Source: Mikania micrantha (lineage: Eukaryota; Streptophyta; Magnoliopsida; Asterales; Asteraceae). From it: DNA of 64,000 nt. Below are positions 1-12,068 of this stretch, in pieces. Numbering within the stretch: position 1 is the stretch's first letter; every line of letters starts with the position of its first letter. Where the stretch lies: the NCBI GenBank assembly GCA_009363875.1, contig CM018690.1:16943692-17007691 (forward strand), given 5' to 3'. A program made the translations under genes and the position numbers. The notes beneath the pieces were generated by a model, which was not told the DNA's origin, did not search any database, and saw only the letters and a list, made by a program, of their open reading frames with translations.

Positions 1-220
1 TCACATACATCAACAAAAATATGAAAAATTATTAGTAAATAAATTCATATGAAAAAAAAAATGAAACAACACATACAACATACCTAAACATATGCATACA
101 AATGAAATTCATTCATCACATAAACCTAAACATGCATATCTAGATGAAATTTATAAACACATAAAGATAAACATACTTACTAAAAGTCAATGTTACAAAT
201 TCAAATGAAACAACACATAC

Positions 221-460
221 AACATACCTAAACATATGCATACACATTCTAACCTTAAGTTAACACAAGTTAAACATCTACACATTACATAAACATAGAC
301 TTACAGACATACATAAATTCATATCTTAATTTAGCTCAAATCATTTAACTTGATGTTTTCTAACATACACACATAACATAAACATAAATACACAACATTC
401 CTAAACATATGCATACAAATTCTAACCTTAAGTTAACACAAGTTAAACATCTACACATTA
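221..460. repeat. Direct duplication in CACTA flank
   Basis: A segment of about 67 bp at 221-287 is repeated almost exactly at 394-460. Both copies contain CTAAACATATGCATACA and TTAAGTTAACACAAGTTAAA. A shorter copy of the beginning occurs near 70-105. It is probably internal repeat structure of the CACTA element. Confidence 0.7.
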
Positions 461-1151
461 TCCTTAAATTACATATACTAACATCCTTAAATTCTAATCT
501 TAACTTAACATAATAACCCAACATATATACTAATAATCTAACAAGAACATAAAGAAATGTGTTTCATCAATAAATAATATCAAATAAACATGTTTCATCA
601 ATGAATAATACATCACTAACCATTTTTTTACATACACAACAATTATAAACAACATACCCAAACAAATGTGTTTCATCAAAATACCTAAACACATATGAAA
701 ATTGAAAATTAAACATACCTATGTCAAATAAGTTCCAAGAAAGTTTCAACTCGAAATTAACTTCATATCATCCAATACATTGCAAAAAAAATATGAAAAA
801 AAATAAGAAATCCATTTATAAATTCGTTAATACAAAAAAAAAAAAAAATTACACAAAAAAATCATACCTACGAAAAAATAAGGAGGATCCAACAATCTTC
901 AACAACCCAATCAAACCTACAACCATATAAATCCATAAATCTTTGCAAATCAATGAAAAAACAAAAAAAAATGATAGATTTTGCAAAAAAACACATACCT
1001 ATACAAATGAGAAGATTTTAAACATCCATTAGTGAAGAAATTGCCTCCAAACACCCACAAGAACCGAAAATCGCCGTCCCTTTTGAAGAAAATGAAGAAA
1101 CTTGAAGAATTCTGCGAAAATGGCGATCTGCGCGAATTTTTGGGTATATTA

Positions 1152-1553
1152 ACCCTATAGCGACGACATATCGTCGCTATAGGTCAACATCGAAACTGAC
1201 GCGCGCATTAAATTCTCTGCGAAAAGTAGGTTTGTCTTTATTCCAGCCTATAGCGACGATATGTCGTCGCTATAGGTTAATTAAATTTTTTTTTTTTTAC
1301 TCTTACAAATCTGATAAAAAGAAATTAAAAAAAAAAAATTTAATAAATTTCGGCTATAGCGACGACATGTCGTCGCTATAGTTTTTTCACAAAAACCGCC
1401 AATTAATTGGTCAAAGGCGCCCTTTTCACCTTCAGCTATAGCGACGACATGTCGTCGCTATAGCTTAAAAAAACTGAAAAAGTACTTTTAAGCTATAGCG
1501 ACGACATGTCGTCGCTATTGCCTACTCTATAGAAACGACTTTAGGTCGTCGCT
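1152..1553. repeat. Palindromic subterminal repeats of the CACTA element
   Basis: Five copies, plus one degenerate copy, of a roughly 28-bp palindrome occur at about 1152-1181, 1249-1278, 1353-1381, 1435-1464, 1492-1521 and 1526-1553. The left arm reads CTATAGCGACGACA and the right arm is its exact reverse complement. In known CACTA elements short subterminal repeats are bound by the TNPA-type protein, and I infer the same role here. Unlike the usual short direct and inverted motifs, each copy is a complete self-complementary palindrome. Confidence 0.85.
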
Positions 1554-1590
1554 GTTGCTTTTGTCCCCTTAGTTGGCTTTTCTTGTAGTG

Positions 1591-2714
1591 CGACTCGGTT
1601 AGCCAGATTTCGGTTTCAAAGGCTATGAATTGGCCCATTTATGTCAGATTTCTTTTTAATGGGTTATACATATATTATATCACGCAGACATATTATGTGT
1701 GATAAAACAGTCTCTTTGTGATTTTATCAACCAAGAATAATAATAGCTTGTGTGATAAAATTATGTAAAATTTGTATATTTTGAAAACAAAAACGACTTT
1801 GTATTTCAAACTTTCAATACATACACCAAAAACTAATTGGTCCAGTGGTACTTACATAACATTTCTTATGGGAGCTCATGTGTTGATCTAAGTCTTGCTT
1901 GAAACAAATATACTTTGTGTTTATCCATAGGGTTTTATAAGTAATAATTAAGGAGGTTATCATGTTTTTTTTTTCTAAGGCAGAAGTGTGATCCATTTGT
2001 CATGGTGATACAAGGTGTCCTAGCCATTGTTGTTCACACACACACACGCATATATTGTGTTTAGCCATAGGATTTTCATAGTAATAAGGAGGTTATCATG
2101 TAACCTTTTTCAGGACAAAAGGGTGATTCATTTGTCGGGTTCAAAAGAAAATTATCCATTTTCAAGAAAGCTAAGAAAAAACTATCCATCCAATCAAAAT
2201 TTTTCTTTCTTAATTATTTTCTATTTAAATAAAAGGGTCATTTAGTAATTTTAACATTTTTAAATTTGTTATTATTTTTTTTTGAATTTCCAGGAAATTA
2301 AAGCAACCTATATGTGTGATTGATTTGGTTTTTAGAAACACTATCATTGTCTACTAAATCACGCACGTTTAGGTACAATTAATACTTCAAAATTGAGTTT
2401 CAAAAGGTTCTGGACCTTCAAATGTTGACGAGGAAATATGCGATCCGACAACACGAGATCCGACACATGGAGTGAACGGTGGAGAAACCTGGTGTGGATT
2501 TCATTGTTGGCGATAGATGATCGACAATCGGTGGCCACGGTAAAAATGGTGGCACACAAAAATTAACAGAAAGAAAATGACAGTGAAATGCTGAACTCTG
2601 TTAATTCAATTCATATTAATCATGTGGTGCTAATGTCTAAAAATAACGAAAAGAATAAAGAGTGAAACAACATCGTTAAGTTGTCTTTCTTTTCACACTT
2701 GGGTTTTCTTTCTA
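1591..2714. other. Intergenic, with a local duplication
   Basis: No gene is visible. About 85 bp around 1915-2000 are repeated in diverged form around 2052-2138. Both copies share TGTTTA-CCATAGG, AAGGAGGTTATCATG and GTGAT-CATTTGTC, so this is an old tandem duplication with a period near 137 bp. The short ORFs here have no recognisable content. Confidence 0.6.
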
Positions 2715-3291
2715 GGGAAAATTACCAAAATAATCATTTTTGACCACATGTTTACCAAAATAATCACACAGATTCCGGCGTCTAAGACGCCCATTTAGAC
2801 GTCCCTTTAGACGCCCATTTTGTGTACTTTTTTACAACATACGGGCCCACATGTCGGCGGCTTTGTCGGGGTGTCTAAGACTCCTTTTCTACCGGCGTCT
2901 TAGACGCCGACTTAGACGCCCCTTTAGACGCCCTTTTTCTGTTTAAGACTCATTTTCTACCGGCGTCTAAAGGTGTCTAAAGGTGTCTAAGACGCCGGTT
3001 GAAAAGGAGTCTTAGACACCCCGACAAAGCCGCCGACATGTGGGCCCGTATGTTCAAAAAAGTACACAAAACGGGCGTCTAAGTCGGCGTCTAAATGGGC
3101 GTCTTAGACGCCCGTAGAAAAGTAGTCTTAGACACCCCAACAAAGCCGCCGACATGTGGGCCCGTATGTTGTAAAAAAGTACACAAAATGGGCGTCTAAA
3201 GGGGCGTCTAAATGGGCGTCTTAGACGCCGGAATCTGTGTGATCATTTTGGTAATTTTTTGGTCAACAATGATCAAATTGGTAATTTTCCC
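2715..3291. mobile_element. Mutator-like foldback element (non-autonomous)
   Basis: The two halves are long inverted repeats, starting GGGAAAATTACCAAAAT and ending in its near reverse complement. The flanking 9-mer TTCTTTCTA occurs exactly at 2706-2714 and at 3292-3300. A 9-bp duplication is diagnostic of Mutator-like elements. The arms are built from many variants of GGCGTCTAAGACGCC and TTAGACGCCCATTT, which pair both within and between arms. There is no coding sequence. Confidence 0.93.
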
Positions 3292-4946
3292 TTCTTTCTA
3301 TTATATCATTACTGGAATTACACATGGAAGGATTTGTAATTTTTAGTTACGGTGGATTAAAATAAAAAGTAAAGGAATCTATATCTAATATGATAGATGA
3401 AAATTTATCATGTTTTGAGATCAAGAAAATAAATCTAGATTTATTGTGTTTTGATCACTTTTGAATTATTAAATATATGTAAATAAGCTTACTTGTATAA
3501 GTAATAAAATGGGCTAATTTATTTTTTTTATTAGATGATATACATGTTTGATACATACGATTACACACACTAAATTACATGCTTACACAATGTAACTTGG
3601 TTTTAATTTTACACAATGTAACATATGATTACACACACTAAATTTGATGTTAGAATTCTAGAACAGATTTTAATTTTGCAAAACATATTGATTAACTATG
3701 AAATATTGTGTTTTAGTACAAGATTAATCTTTTGCATGATTTTATATGTACTATTTGATGTTTTGATACAGAGAACATAATTTTACACTTGGTTAAATCA
3801 TAGGTCGAGAACTTGCAAGATTAAAGGCCCAAAAAGAAGATTTTCTTCTCATGTTCATAGTTTTGCATGGAAGATTTGTTTGATCTTACATGCAACCATG
3901 GATGATGATTATAAACATTCATATATGAATATATGAATCGCTATGAATGTTTCTGATTCTTGAAGATGAATTTGAATGAAAGAACAATAGATATGCGATG
4001 AAAATACAATGTAAACTTACCGAAACATGCAATGACAAATACAACAATGAGACCTTCTTTTTCCTTGGCCTAAAACAACAATATGGTTAAACTTATAAAA
4101 AGCTAAGAAGATGCAAGTGATCAAATGTCATGTCTGAATGGTATCCCGTAAACTTATGCATTATATAGTCCATTGACATATTCATGACCCGTTTGTTGGG
4201 GCTCGAAAGTTCACTACTTTGTTGTAGTCATGGATAAACATTTGTTAATGCCTAGCTTGTTGTGTGTGAAGATTGATCTTCAAAAGCAAAATCCTAATTT
4301 TTTAACTGCACGTAAAAGATTTAACTTAAGGTACGTCATTCAAATCTGGGAGATTATTTGTGTTATAAGATTGAACGTAAGACTCCTCATCCAAAGCTAG
4401 CAGCCCTGACAGTCTCCTCTTGTAACAGGATTAATGTAAGGGCCCTCCTTAAACAATAATATGATTAGTATTTTGATAATAATAAACAAATAAGTGATAA
4501 AATGATATACCTGATTAATATGATCGTCACCAAAAATAAAGTTAATGTCCCAAAACAACATTGATTTTGAATACAATCAAATATTAAACACCGAACAAAC
4601 ATGTGATTACAAGGATTTGACTCATATTGAAGATATACCGGTTGTATAGGATTATATGCTACGTATAACCTCATACATTATCTCATTTTTTTATACTTAA
4701 CTTATTAGAGACTATGCCTTTGTATGACTGTATGGTATGTGTCACATATAGCACCATACGAGGCATACGACATTCAATTATAAGTGAACGATGTGTATTG
4801 TACTATATGACTCGTATGACTAGGTTCTCAACGTGTCTTGTAAGAGTCTGTTTCTTAAATCTGCATCAACTAGCGACGAGTAAATCCGGTCCAGTTATGA
4901 AAACATTGGTTTTCAAAATAATAATAACAATACTATACATTTATAA

Positions 4947-4992
<46 letters not shown>

Positions 4993-5472
4993 CTTGTATA
5001 CAACCATATTAAATTATGAAATGTCAACAGCTCACTTAACACTAATTTTTATTTTATAATAACGACTGTGCAATATTCACTCAGGTAGTGGTCGTTTTAA
5101 AATACACGTTTATATTGTTCCTTCCTCTTTTTTTCCTCTTCAGGACATACTGACCCAATTCTCCACTCTCAACAACCATTCTTGTCATCGACCCACCCAT
5201 CAAATATAATCACTCCGCCTTTTGAGCAACCTCAATGTGAGTGTTGCTCCATTGTATCTAGCCATTCATTCATATGGTCATCAAAACACCCACCTAAAAA
5301 CCCTTTGCATGGCTGGTGATTGACGGATTTGTTTTTTCTTGAAATAGTATGTTCATTATTTGATTTGATTTGATTTTTATATGACTTTGCTAAAAATTGT
5401 ATATATGCTTTTCTTATAGATGGAAAAATCTTTTTTTATTATAACACAATCTATAAAGAACAATCAATAATT
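3292..5472. other. Intergenic, no gene seen
   Basis: A/T-rich sequence with no coding signal. A short direct duplication (ACACAATGTAAC...TTACACACACTAAATT) lies near 3565-3640. A dinucleotide (AT)n microsatellite of about 42 bp runs from 4950 to 4991. I see nothing else I can support. Confidence 0.6.
4950..4991. repeat. (AT)n microsatellite
   Basis: Uninterrupted AT dinucleotides. Confidence 0.95.
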
Positions 5473-5800
5473 TAGGGGTGTTCAAAATATCCGAAACTCG
5501 AAAAAATTCGAAATCCGAATCGTATCCGAAATCCGAAAAAACCGTATCCGAAATCTATTTTGGGTTTTTCGGGTCGGATAATATGACTTTAGGTTCGGGA
5601 CATCCAAAAACTGGTTTTTTTCGGGTCGGATATCCTAATAACCCGAAAAAAACAGGGTTATTGGGGTTGTTCGGGTTATCCGGATGAAAGAATTAGGGTT
5701 TTTCGGGTTATTCGGATTTTTCGGGTCGGATAATCTATTTTGAATTTCGGGTCGGGTTTCGGATAGACCAAAAAAATTTCCAACCCGAAGAACACCCCTA
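5473..5800. mobile_element. hAT-like non-autonomous element
   Basis: Terminal inverted repeats TAGGGGTGTTC and GAACACCCCTA bound 328 bp of repeated CCGAAA / TTTCGGGT words. This is the usual look of short hAT-derived elements in plants. The flanking 8 bp do not form an obvious duplication, so the family assignment rests on the termini alone. Confidence 0.65.
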
Positions 5801-5881
5801 ATCTATATTATGCAAAATTTATTTGCTACATAAAACAGTAAACTCATACATAATAAAAATAAAACTTGATTCGTATTATTA

Positions 5882-6093
5882 TTTTTTTTGAACAGCTACA
5901 GGCTGAACGACTGATTTAAACCCAAACGGGCACACATCCAAGAGCAGGCCCAGTCGTCACCCATTCACCCACCAGATAAGCTGGAACCGAATAAATCCGT
6001 AAACCCTCTCCCCTGCTTAGGTTTGAACCTCTGACCTCAATAAGGTGCAACTTCTCTCCTTCATTGTAATACCGCTAGGCTAGAAGCCCTTTG
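5882..6093 (-). mobile_element. tRNA-derived SINE
   Basis: On the - strand the element begins near AAGGGCTTCTAGCCTAGCGG. It has an A-box-like TAGCCTAGCGGTA and a B box GGTTCAAACCT spaced as in Pol III promoters, and ends in an A-rich tail (T-run at 5882-5889 on +). The exact 14-bp repeat GATTCGTATTATTA at 5868-5881 and 6094-6107 is the target site duplication. The length of about 212 bp fits a plant SINE. Confidence 0.9.
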
Positions 6094-6920
6094 GATTCGT
6101 ATTATTAATTTACTAGCTAAGTGGCTTCTCACTTTTATTTTACAGTTTATCACTACTATAAAAAAGAGCATTTGCGACCATAAAAGCGGTCGCAAAATGG
6201 TTGCAAGTGCTCTTTTGCGACCATTTTGTGACCGATTTCAGTGGTCGGTTATACCTTGGTCGGTAATTATTTTTGCAACCATTTTTTGCGACCAAAATAT
6301 TTTCGCAACCGATTTCGCGACTAGATTATACGTCGCAAAATTAGCTAATGAATTTGCGACCAAATATTTTTACGACGGAATTTGCGACCAAAATTTTAGA
6401 GACCAACATCGCAACCAATTATTTTTGCAACAGATTTTCCAACCAAACTTTTGGCGACCAGAATTACGACAGAAATATTTGCGACCAGAACCGTGACGAA
6501 AAGTATTTGGAACCGAATCTAATTTTTGCGACCAACTTGTGACCGAATTGCTTGCAACCAAAATTGCTTCCAAATCTTTTTGTGACTAAGTTTGCGACCA
6601 AAATCATTAGTGACCAATTTACGAACTCACATTTTGCAACCAGTTTTCCATCCAAGTTGTGTTATAAACCTCCAACCAACTTTGCAACCACCACTTCAGT
6701 TGCAAAAATACATATAATGAACAAATAATTCAAGTTTTTCACTAGTTATAGATTCCAGTGCCCAAAATCCAATGACTAAATTCATAAAATCACAATAATT
6801 CATTAAAGTATCCAAACATTAAAAAGTAAAACGAACAAAGTATTCAAAAATACGTACGATAAAAAACATTCAAACATAACTATGAAAACAAACATCCAAA
6901 TAACCTTATCTGCCAAACAA

Positions 6921-7124
6921 TCAGTTTTTGGTGATGTTTTTCAAAAGAAACTTAATTTGTTTTTTCATTTCAGCATTTGCCTCTTTAATTGCATCATTTG
7001 CAGCACTATTTTTCTCAATTTGTTCTCTCATTATGAGTTTCTCGGCCTTTTCCTTTTCTTTCTCTAGTTTTTCGGCTTCTTTCTCTTGTTGCAGTTGTGC
7101 TATTTTCTCATTCAATTGTTGCAC
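6921..7124 (-). pseudogene. TNPA-like transposase C-terminal coiled coil (remnant)
   Basis: This 67-residue reading frame is almost wholly a charged coiled coil (Gln/Lys/Glu-rich heptads, for example KEKEKAEKLIMREQIEK). Such a segment is commonly the last exon of the second gene of plant CACTA elements (the Transposase_24, Ptta/En/Spm family). Its place near the 3' end of the element, on the same strand as the transposase-associated domain, supports this. Nothing upstream of it continues the gene, so I treat it as an isolated exon remnant. Short coiled coils are easily mimicked by chance. Confidence 0.55.
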
Positions 7125-7836
7125 CTATAATTAAAAACACACATTAAAATCACAAAACTCCTTATGAACCATTAGAATTAAATAGAACTCATTTCCACGA
7201 ATCACCTATGCTGGTGCGTCTTTGAAGATTTTGTGCTTTATATAATCTTACTAACTTTATCAATTAGATGTCGATGCTCAGTTTTTTAGAAATATTAAAC
7301 CGATATATCAAAGGGTTTAAAAACCAAGGTCTTATACTACCAGCTAAAGATTGAAAGCTGCTAGGCTTTCTTTTGTATTTATAAAATAAAAATGAATTGA
7401 AAAATGACTCCATAAACTTTTAAGAAAACTAGTATGCCGCAACAGTTTTTTTTTAATAGCATGCCACAATAGTTGAGATGTAGTACATTCTCTTCTATGA
7501 GAAAATTGAACATCTGGGCCCAATTGATTGGTCTTAAGTTAATATTTTTTTGCATAAACATGTCAAAAAATTTCACAAACAAGTAATCAAGCAATGTGAT
7601 CTACACCTATACACCTACCTAAGTCTAACTTTGAGAAATTAATTGACCCATGGTTACGCACCTAAACCATCTCAAAGGATTTTTAATCATCACCTAATTC
7701 ATCACTTGCAGATCCTCAGAATAACTCAACTTTTAAAGCTATTTTAAATAGAAAATTCAGAATCTCAATCCATTAGACATTATATATCTTAGCCACCACG
7801 TATTAGAGCCCAGTAACATGAGAAAATCAAATAAAA

Positions 7837-8379
7837 CTATTCACCAGCAGCAACACAAAAAAAGATGTGAAATCGAGTAAGCAAGCAACCTGGAGACTCA
7901 CAAACCTCGAGTCTTTGGTAAAGAAAGATGTCATAGAATCCATTTGCTTCCGAATTTGGTACGTCACCTTCCAAAGTATTTGACTCCAGATTTAAGCATT
8001 GTGTTGAATTATAATCTGATGGATACATGTTATCCAACACCATATGTCTATAGCCATCATCATTATTATCATCATCAACTTCCATTGTAGTAGAATATTG
8101 TCCTACTTCATGGATAGAAGTTTCACCATGTGCATGCCATGTTGTATAATTGTCCATGAAACCATTCTTAAGTAAGTGCTTTTTAACCGTTTCTCTACTT
8201 CTATAGAACACATTTTGGCATTTAAAACATGGACATTTGATGTCATATACTGTCCTGCCATGCTTAGTTACCCTTTTGTCAACAATTGTTTCATTAGAAT
8301 AAACAAAGTCCAAAAAAAGCATCACATTTGCACAATAATCCATATTAGCAAATCCATCACTATTTGTTTTTTTATACAT
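7837..8379 (-). pseudogene. CACTA transposase-associated domain (TNPD-like N-terminus)
   Basis: The 180-residue frame carries the N-terminal transposase-associated domain of plant En/Spm transposases at about residues 1-85. It shows a WMYK-type start, CPCFKC (residues about 49-54), and HLLKNGF followed by YTTWHAHGE. This is the DNA-binding-type Cys/His domain that precedes the Tnp2 catalytic core. The usual upstream Met is lost: an in-frame TGA lies three codons before this Met. After about residue 100 the sequence becomes acidic linker, then loses similarity and stops, and no Tnp2 core follows. The product could not transpose the element alone. An internally deleted CACTA copy is the simplest reading. 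Confidence 0.8.
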
Positions 8380-8460
8380 CCATTCTCAATCAGTATACCA
8401 CTCCATGTTCAACAAAGTCAATGTAAGCCCTAAATTTGAAGTCATCTTAAATAATTAAAA

Positions 8461-8736
8461 GAATAAATTTCTCTTTTGCTCCCTGTGGTTTGACAAAAGT
8501 AACAATTTTCATCCAAATTTTGAAATTTTGCAATTTTCCTCCATTAGTTTCAGAAAATTAACCATTTTAGTCCCTGTGGTTTGACAAAAGTAACCATTTT
8601 CATCCAAAGTTTAAATGAACTTTGGATGAAAATGGTTAATTTTCTGAAACTAATGGAGGAAAATTGCAAAATTTCAAAATTTGGATGAAAATGGTTACTT
8701 TTGTCAAACCACAGGGAGCAAAAGAGAAGTTTACTC
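8461..8736. mobile_element. Foldback MITE, Mutator-type
   Basis: The 276-bp element is an almost perfect inverted repeat whose outer parts read CTCTTTTGCTCCCTGTGGTT on both strands. The exact 9-mer TAATTAAAA flanks it at 8452-8460 and 8737-8745, the duplication size of Mutator-like elements. It sits inside the CACTA element, so it is younger than that insertion. Confidence 0.9.
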
Positions 8737-9331
8737 TAATTAAAAAGTATCACAGAAAGACAACATGAAATCTTGCATAAATGTGTATAAGCGAATTGTT
8801 CATTATTTTACAAAAAACAAAATCGAATTAATAGGGTTCAAACCTTATTCCTTCTACTAATAAAGATTATATAGTAAGTTGAGCTGCAATGAAGAACATA
8901 AAGCGAAAATATAAGATCCAGGTGTTATATATAATATTAACTAGTAATGTGTTTTACCCAATTTATTTACTTGAGTCTCTATTTAGTCTTATATTTTGAA
9001 TATGTTTAACCATGACTATTATAGGCTTATAGCTAAGTTATAAAGAATCGTTAATTATTTCAAAACATAGGGGTAAACACAACTCATAAATACATTAGAA
9101 TCTCCTAAACGGGCTTAAAAAACTTTGCTCAAATGCCACTGATGTACAACAAATTCATCACATTAACAAAGTTTGTTTCCTAAAATAGATGATTTAAGAT
9201 AGATTCAAATTTTAACCTTACGTCTTCAAATAAATTAGGGATTTTCAATGTGCATTTACATTATATGAATTCATGAGCTTTTTAAGCATTCTTTCATACA
9301 ATTTGTATCTATGTGTATGCATTTATCATTT

Positions 9332-9720
9332 TGAACGTTCGGTGACGTGTTCGGTTACGTTCGTTTTTGTTCGGTTAAGTTCGTTTATTATATTTATTCA
9401 TTAAATGTGTTGTTTATTTTTAATTTTTAGTTTAATACCATAATACTTAATTTATTTTTAGTTTAATACTATAATATCTTAATTTATATATTTATAAATG
9501 ATTATCTCCATTACTTGAAATTAAAAATGTTGATTTTTATTGTTTAAATAATATATGTTCATTAGCGTTCTTGAACCGTTCGTGAACTAGCTAAATTCCT
9601 TAATGAACGAACACGAACAATAATTTTCGTTCGGTTAGCGTTCATTAACCGTTCTTGAAGAAATTAAAAGTTAAACGAACGAACACGAACAAGGGCCCGT
9701 TCGTGTTCGTTTACAGCCCT
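9332..9720. mobile_element. hAT-like element, ACGAACACGAACG type
   Basis: The right end on the - strand reads AGGGCTGTAAACGAACACGA and the left part carries inverted TTCGGTTACGTTCGTTTTTG. The middle is A/T-rich. This pattern of repeated GTTCG words between AGGGCTGTAAACG-type ends is common for short hAT derivatives in plants. The left end is degraded and no TSD was found. Confidence 0.6.
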
Positions 9721-9740
9721 ATTGGCATTAATAAAAAATA

Positions 9741-10514
9741 TTACCCATAATTAACACTAATTAATCATAATTGATAAAAATTGATTCTAAATGATCTCGA
9801 TTGATTATCGTTGGCTATTATTAGCTATCATTGATCCTAACTGATTGATATTGACTCTTATTGATTATTATTAGCCAATATTACACTGGTTAGCTATTAT
9901 TCATTGTCATTTATTTAGTTAGCACTATTTTTTGCAATTGTATTAATTGCATCTAATTGACACCAAATGATCACTATTGATTAACAAATTATCTTAATTA
10001 ACCATGATTGGCTATCCTTAGCCATCATTGAAACAAATTTAATTATTTTGACCTTTAATAGATATTATTGACACCAATTACTCTTGTTATCGCTACTACC
10101 TTTAATTGACGGTATCATTAACCAATATTACCTTAATTGACCATTATCTCCTATTCAAATCATAGTTGACACCAATAGATTAACATTACCCTAATTGACA
10201 ATAATTAACCATCTACCACAAATGGTTTAATTAGGCTTAATTTATCATCATCTATATTCATTTTAACTTGTAAATTACAAAACAAGTTGGAAGATATATA
10301 ATGAGTTATAATAACTCACCATTGACCAAAAACGATCCAGTTAGCGTTTATTGAATATCAATAACATCTATTAACCATTGTTGACCGTAATAGACGAATA
10401 ATTTTAACCTCATTGGTCATCAATGACCAATATTGGCCTTCATTAACCCTAAATGGCCCGAGTTGACTAATATTAATTAATCATTATTGACCTAGTCTTT
10501 ATTTAATCTAACTA
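9741..10514. repeat. Degenerate ATTGA-type low-complexity array
   Basis: Roughly 770 bp are built from loosely repeated words such as ATTGACCATTA, TTGATTATTATTAGC and CCAATATTACC. There is no fixed period and no coding capacity. The same texture resumes at 10784-10990 after the SINE, so the SINE was inserted into it. Confidence 0.6.
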
Positions 10515-10531
10515 ACACTAGTTTCTATTAT

Positions 10532-10766
10532 CTTCTTTTTTTTGAATGACGAAAGTCTCAATCATGTGAACCCACTGTTTCCAGGCCATGCCACCAAGGT
10601 CTAGTTACCTTGACCTCCCATGAGCCACCACAACCACCCCAGGAGGACCCTTACTGGGAAAACCCCTGAACCCCCTTAGACCCCTTTTTCGCTGTAGGAG
10701 GAATTTGAACCCAAGACCTCCCATATGGAAGAATCTCAGGGTACCATTGTGGTACTGCCTCATTGG
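10532..10766 (-). mobile_element. tRNA-derived SINE, second family
   Basis: On the - strand it begins near CCAATGAGGCAGTACCACAA, has a B box GGTTCAAATTCC and ends in an A-rich tail (CTTTTTTTT on + at 10532-10542). The flanking 17-mers ACACTAGTTTCTATTAT (10515-10531) and ACACTAATTTCTATTAT (10767-10783) differ by one base and form the target duplication. It differs in sequence from the SINE at 5882-6093. Confidence 0.88.
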
Positions 10767-10783
10767 ACACTAATTTCTATTAT

Positions 10784-10990
10784 ATATTTCCATATGTTCT
10801 TAATACTTAATTAATCATAATTGACTAACATTGATCATAGCTAAGTAATCCAAATTTACCAACATTTAATGTCACCATATATAATTGATCAATCTAACCT
10901 TAATATTACCCTACTGATTAATAGTAACTCTAATAAACAAATAATAACCTAATTACCAAAGATATTAAATCAGTACCTAAATATGAAACA
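10784..10990. repeat. Continuation of the ATTGA-type array
   Basis: Same low-complexity texture as 9741-10514, on the other side of the SINE. Confidence 0.5.
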
Positions 10991-12068
10991 TAAATATTCA
11001 TAATAAACAAAATTAACCCTATTTGTTTTCAAATCATTTTTGTTAACTAAGATTGAGACTTTTCTTTAGGTCAATGTATTTGTGATCACTTTTATGACTT
11101 ATTTAATATTAATTATTATTTAAAGAAATCAACAATTATAGTTGCTGTCAAAAGAATGGTGGCAGTTATATTTGTGTCTGATTTGGTTTTTATTATATTT
11201 TTTTATGCCTATATAAAATCGATGACTATAGTTTGCGAATGAAAATTTGTGTACTTAATTTTGCGTCCTTTTTTAGACCAAATTAAGTTCTATTAATTTA
11301 ACTTTCAAAAATTAACAATTACTTTTTATGGACTAGTAAATTTTGGTAGGTTTATGCGGTCATAATTGCGACAAAAAGAATTGTGATTTGGTATTTTTAC
11401 TTTTTTTCTCACAAAAGTAGCAATCTTCTTGGTGACCAAAACAATTTTGTTGGTATATTTGCGACTATTTTTTTAACAAAAAACAATCGCTAATTTTGCG
11501 ACCTGTTTAATGTAATTCGCTAATTTTGCGACCAAAATAATTTATGTAGCTAATTTTGCTACCAAATTAATTTTTATTTTTACTTTTAAAGTTAACGATG
11601 GTATTTTGTGACCGGAGTAATTTTGGTAGCTTTGTTTGCGACAATTTTTGCGACCAATTAAATTGCGATTTCATATTTTTACTTTTATCACGAAATTAGC
11701 AACCGTCTTTATGACTAAAAACATTCTGTCGCTATATTTGCGATTATTTTGTGACCAAAACAAAACTCATCGCTAATTTTGCGACATATTTTTGGCAGGT
11801 CGCTAATTTCGCGTCCAATTTTGATTTGGTAGTTATTTTTGTGACGACTTTGATTTTGGTCGCTATATAGTCGCTAATTTTGCGACTATTTTAGTCGGTG
11901 GCAAGTTTTGGTCGTTTTTGCTCATTTTTGTAGTAGTGATCTCTTCTATTGAATAATAATTTATCACTTCCATATATTAATATATATATATTAAAGAGTA
12001 ATGTCGGTAGCCAAACACAAACTTACTATTCATTTCTGAATAACTTTTGGAGCATTACGTACAATTTG

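Larger units (their letters stand above)
1..1590 (-). mobile_element. CACTA (En/Spm) transposon, terminal part
   Basis: The inverted terminus lies at 1567-1590: read on the - strand it begins CACTACAAGAAAAGCCAACT, the classic CACTA end. Just inside it (1152-1553) is a cluster of palindromic subterminal repeats. The remaining sequence to position 1 is A/T-rich with no long ORF. On the - strand, around 1140-1010, it resembles an untranslated first exon with splice-like GTATGT. The other end and any transposase gene lie left of the window, so completeness cannot be judged. Confidence 0.85.
6151..11938 (-). mobile_element. Decayed CACTA element with nested insertions
   Basis: The left end reads CACTACTATAAAAAAGAGCA and the right end is the near reverse complement of CACTACTACAAAAATGAGCA. 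Both flanks (6165-6700 and 11340-11930) are packed with degenerate TTTGCGACC / GGTCGCAAA subterminal repeats. The 3-bp flanks (TAT and ATC) do not match, so the duplication has decayed or one end is slightly off. Transposase remnants on the - strand are at 7837-8379 and 6921-7124, in the order expected for TNPD-like then TNPA-like genes, but the transposase core is missing. A foldback MITE, an hAT piece and a SINE lie inside. Confidence 0.88.

Noticed and set aside
721..930. 69-codon Lys-rich frame
   Set aside because: Encoded by poly-A-rich CACTA flank; no domain and no conserved context.
5472..5803. 8-bp TSD for the hAT-like element
   Set aside because: The flanks CAATAATT and ATCTATAT do not match in any register I tried.
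6197..6655. Frames with repeated ATKIF / CDQN-like words on both strands
   Set aside because: Translation of the CACTA subterminal TTTGCGACC repeats.
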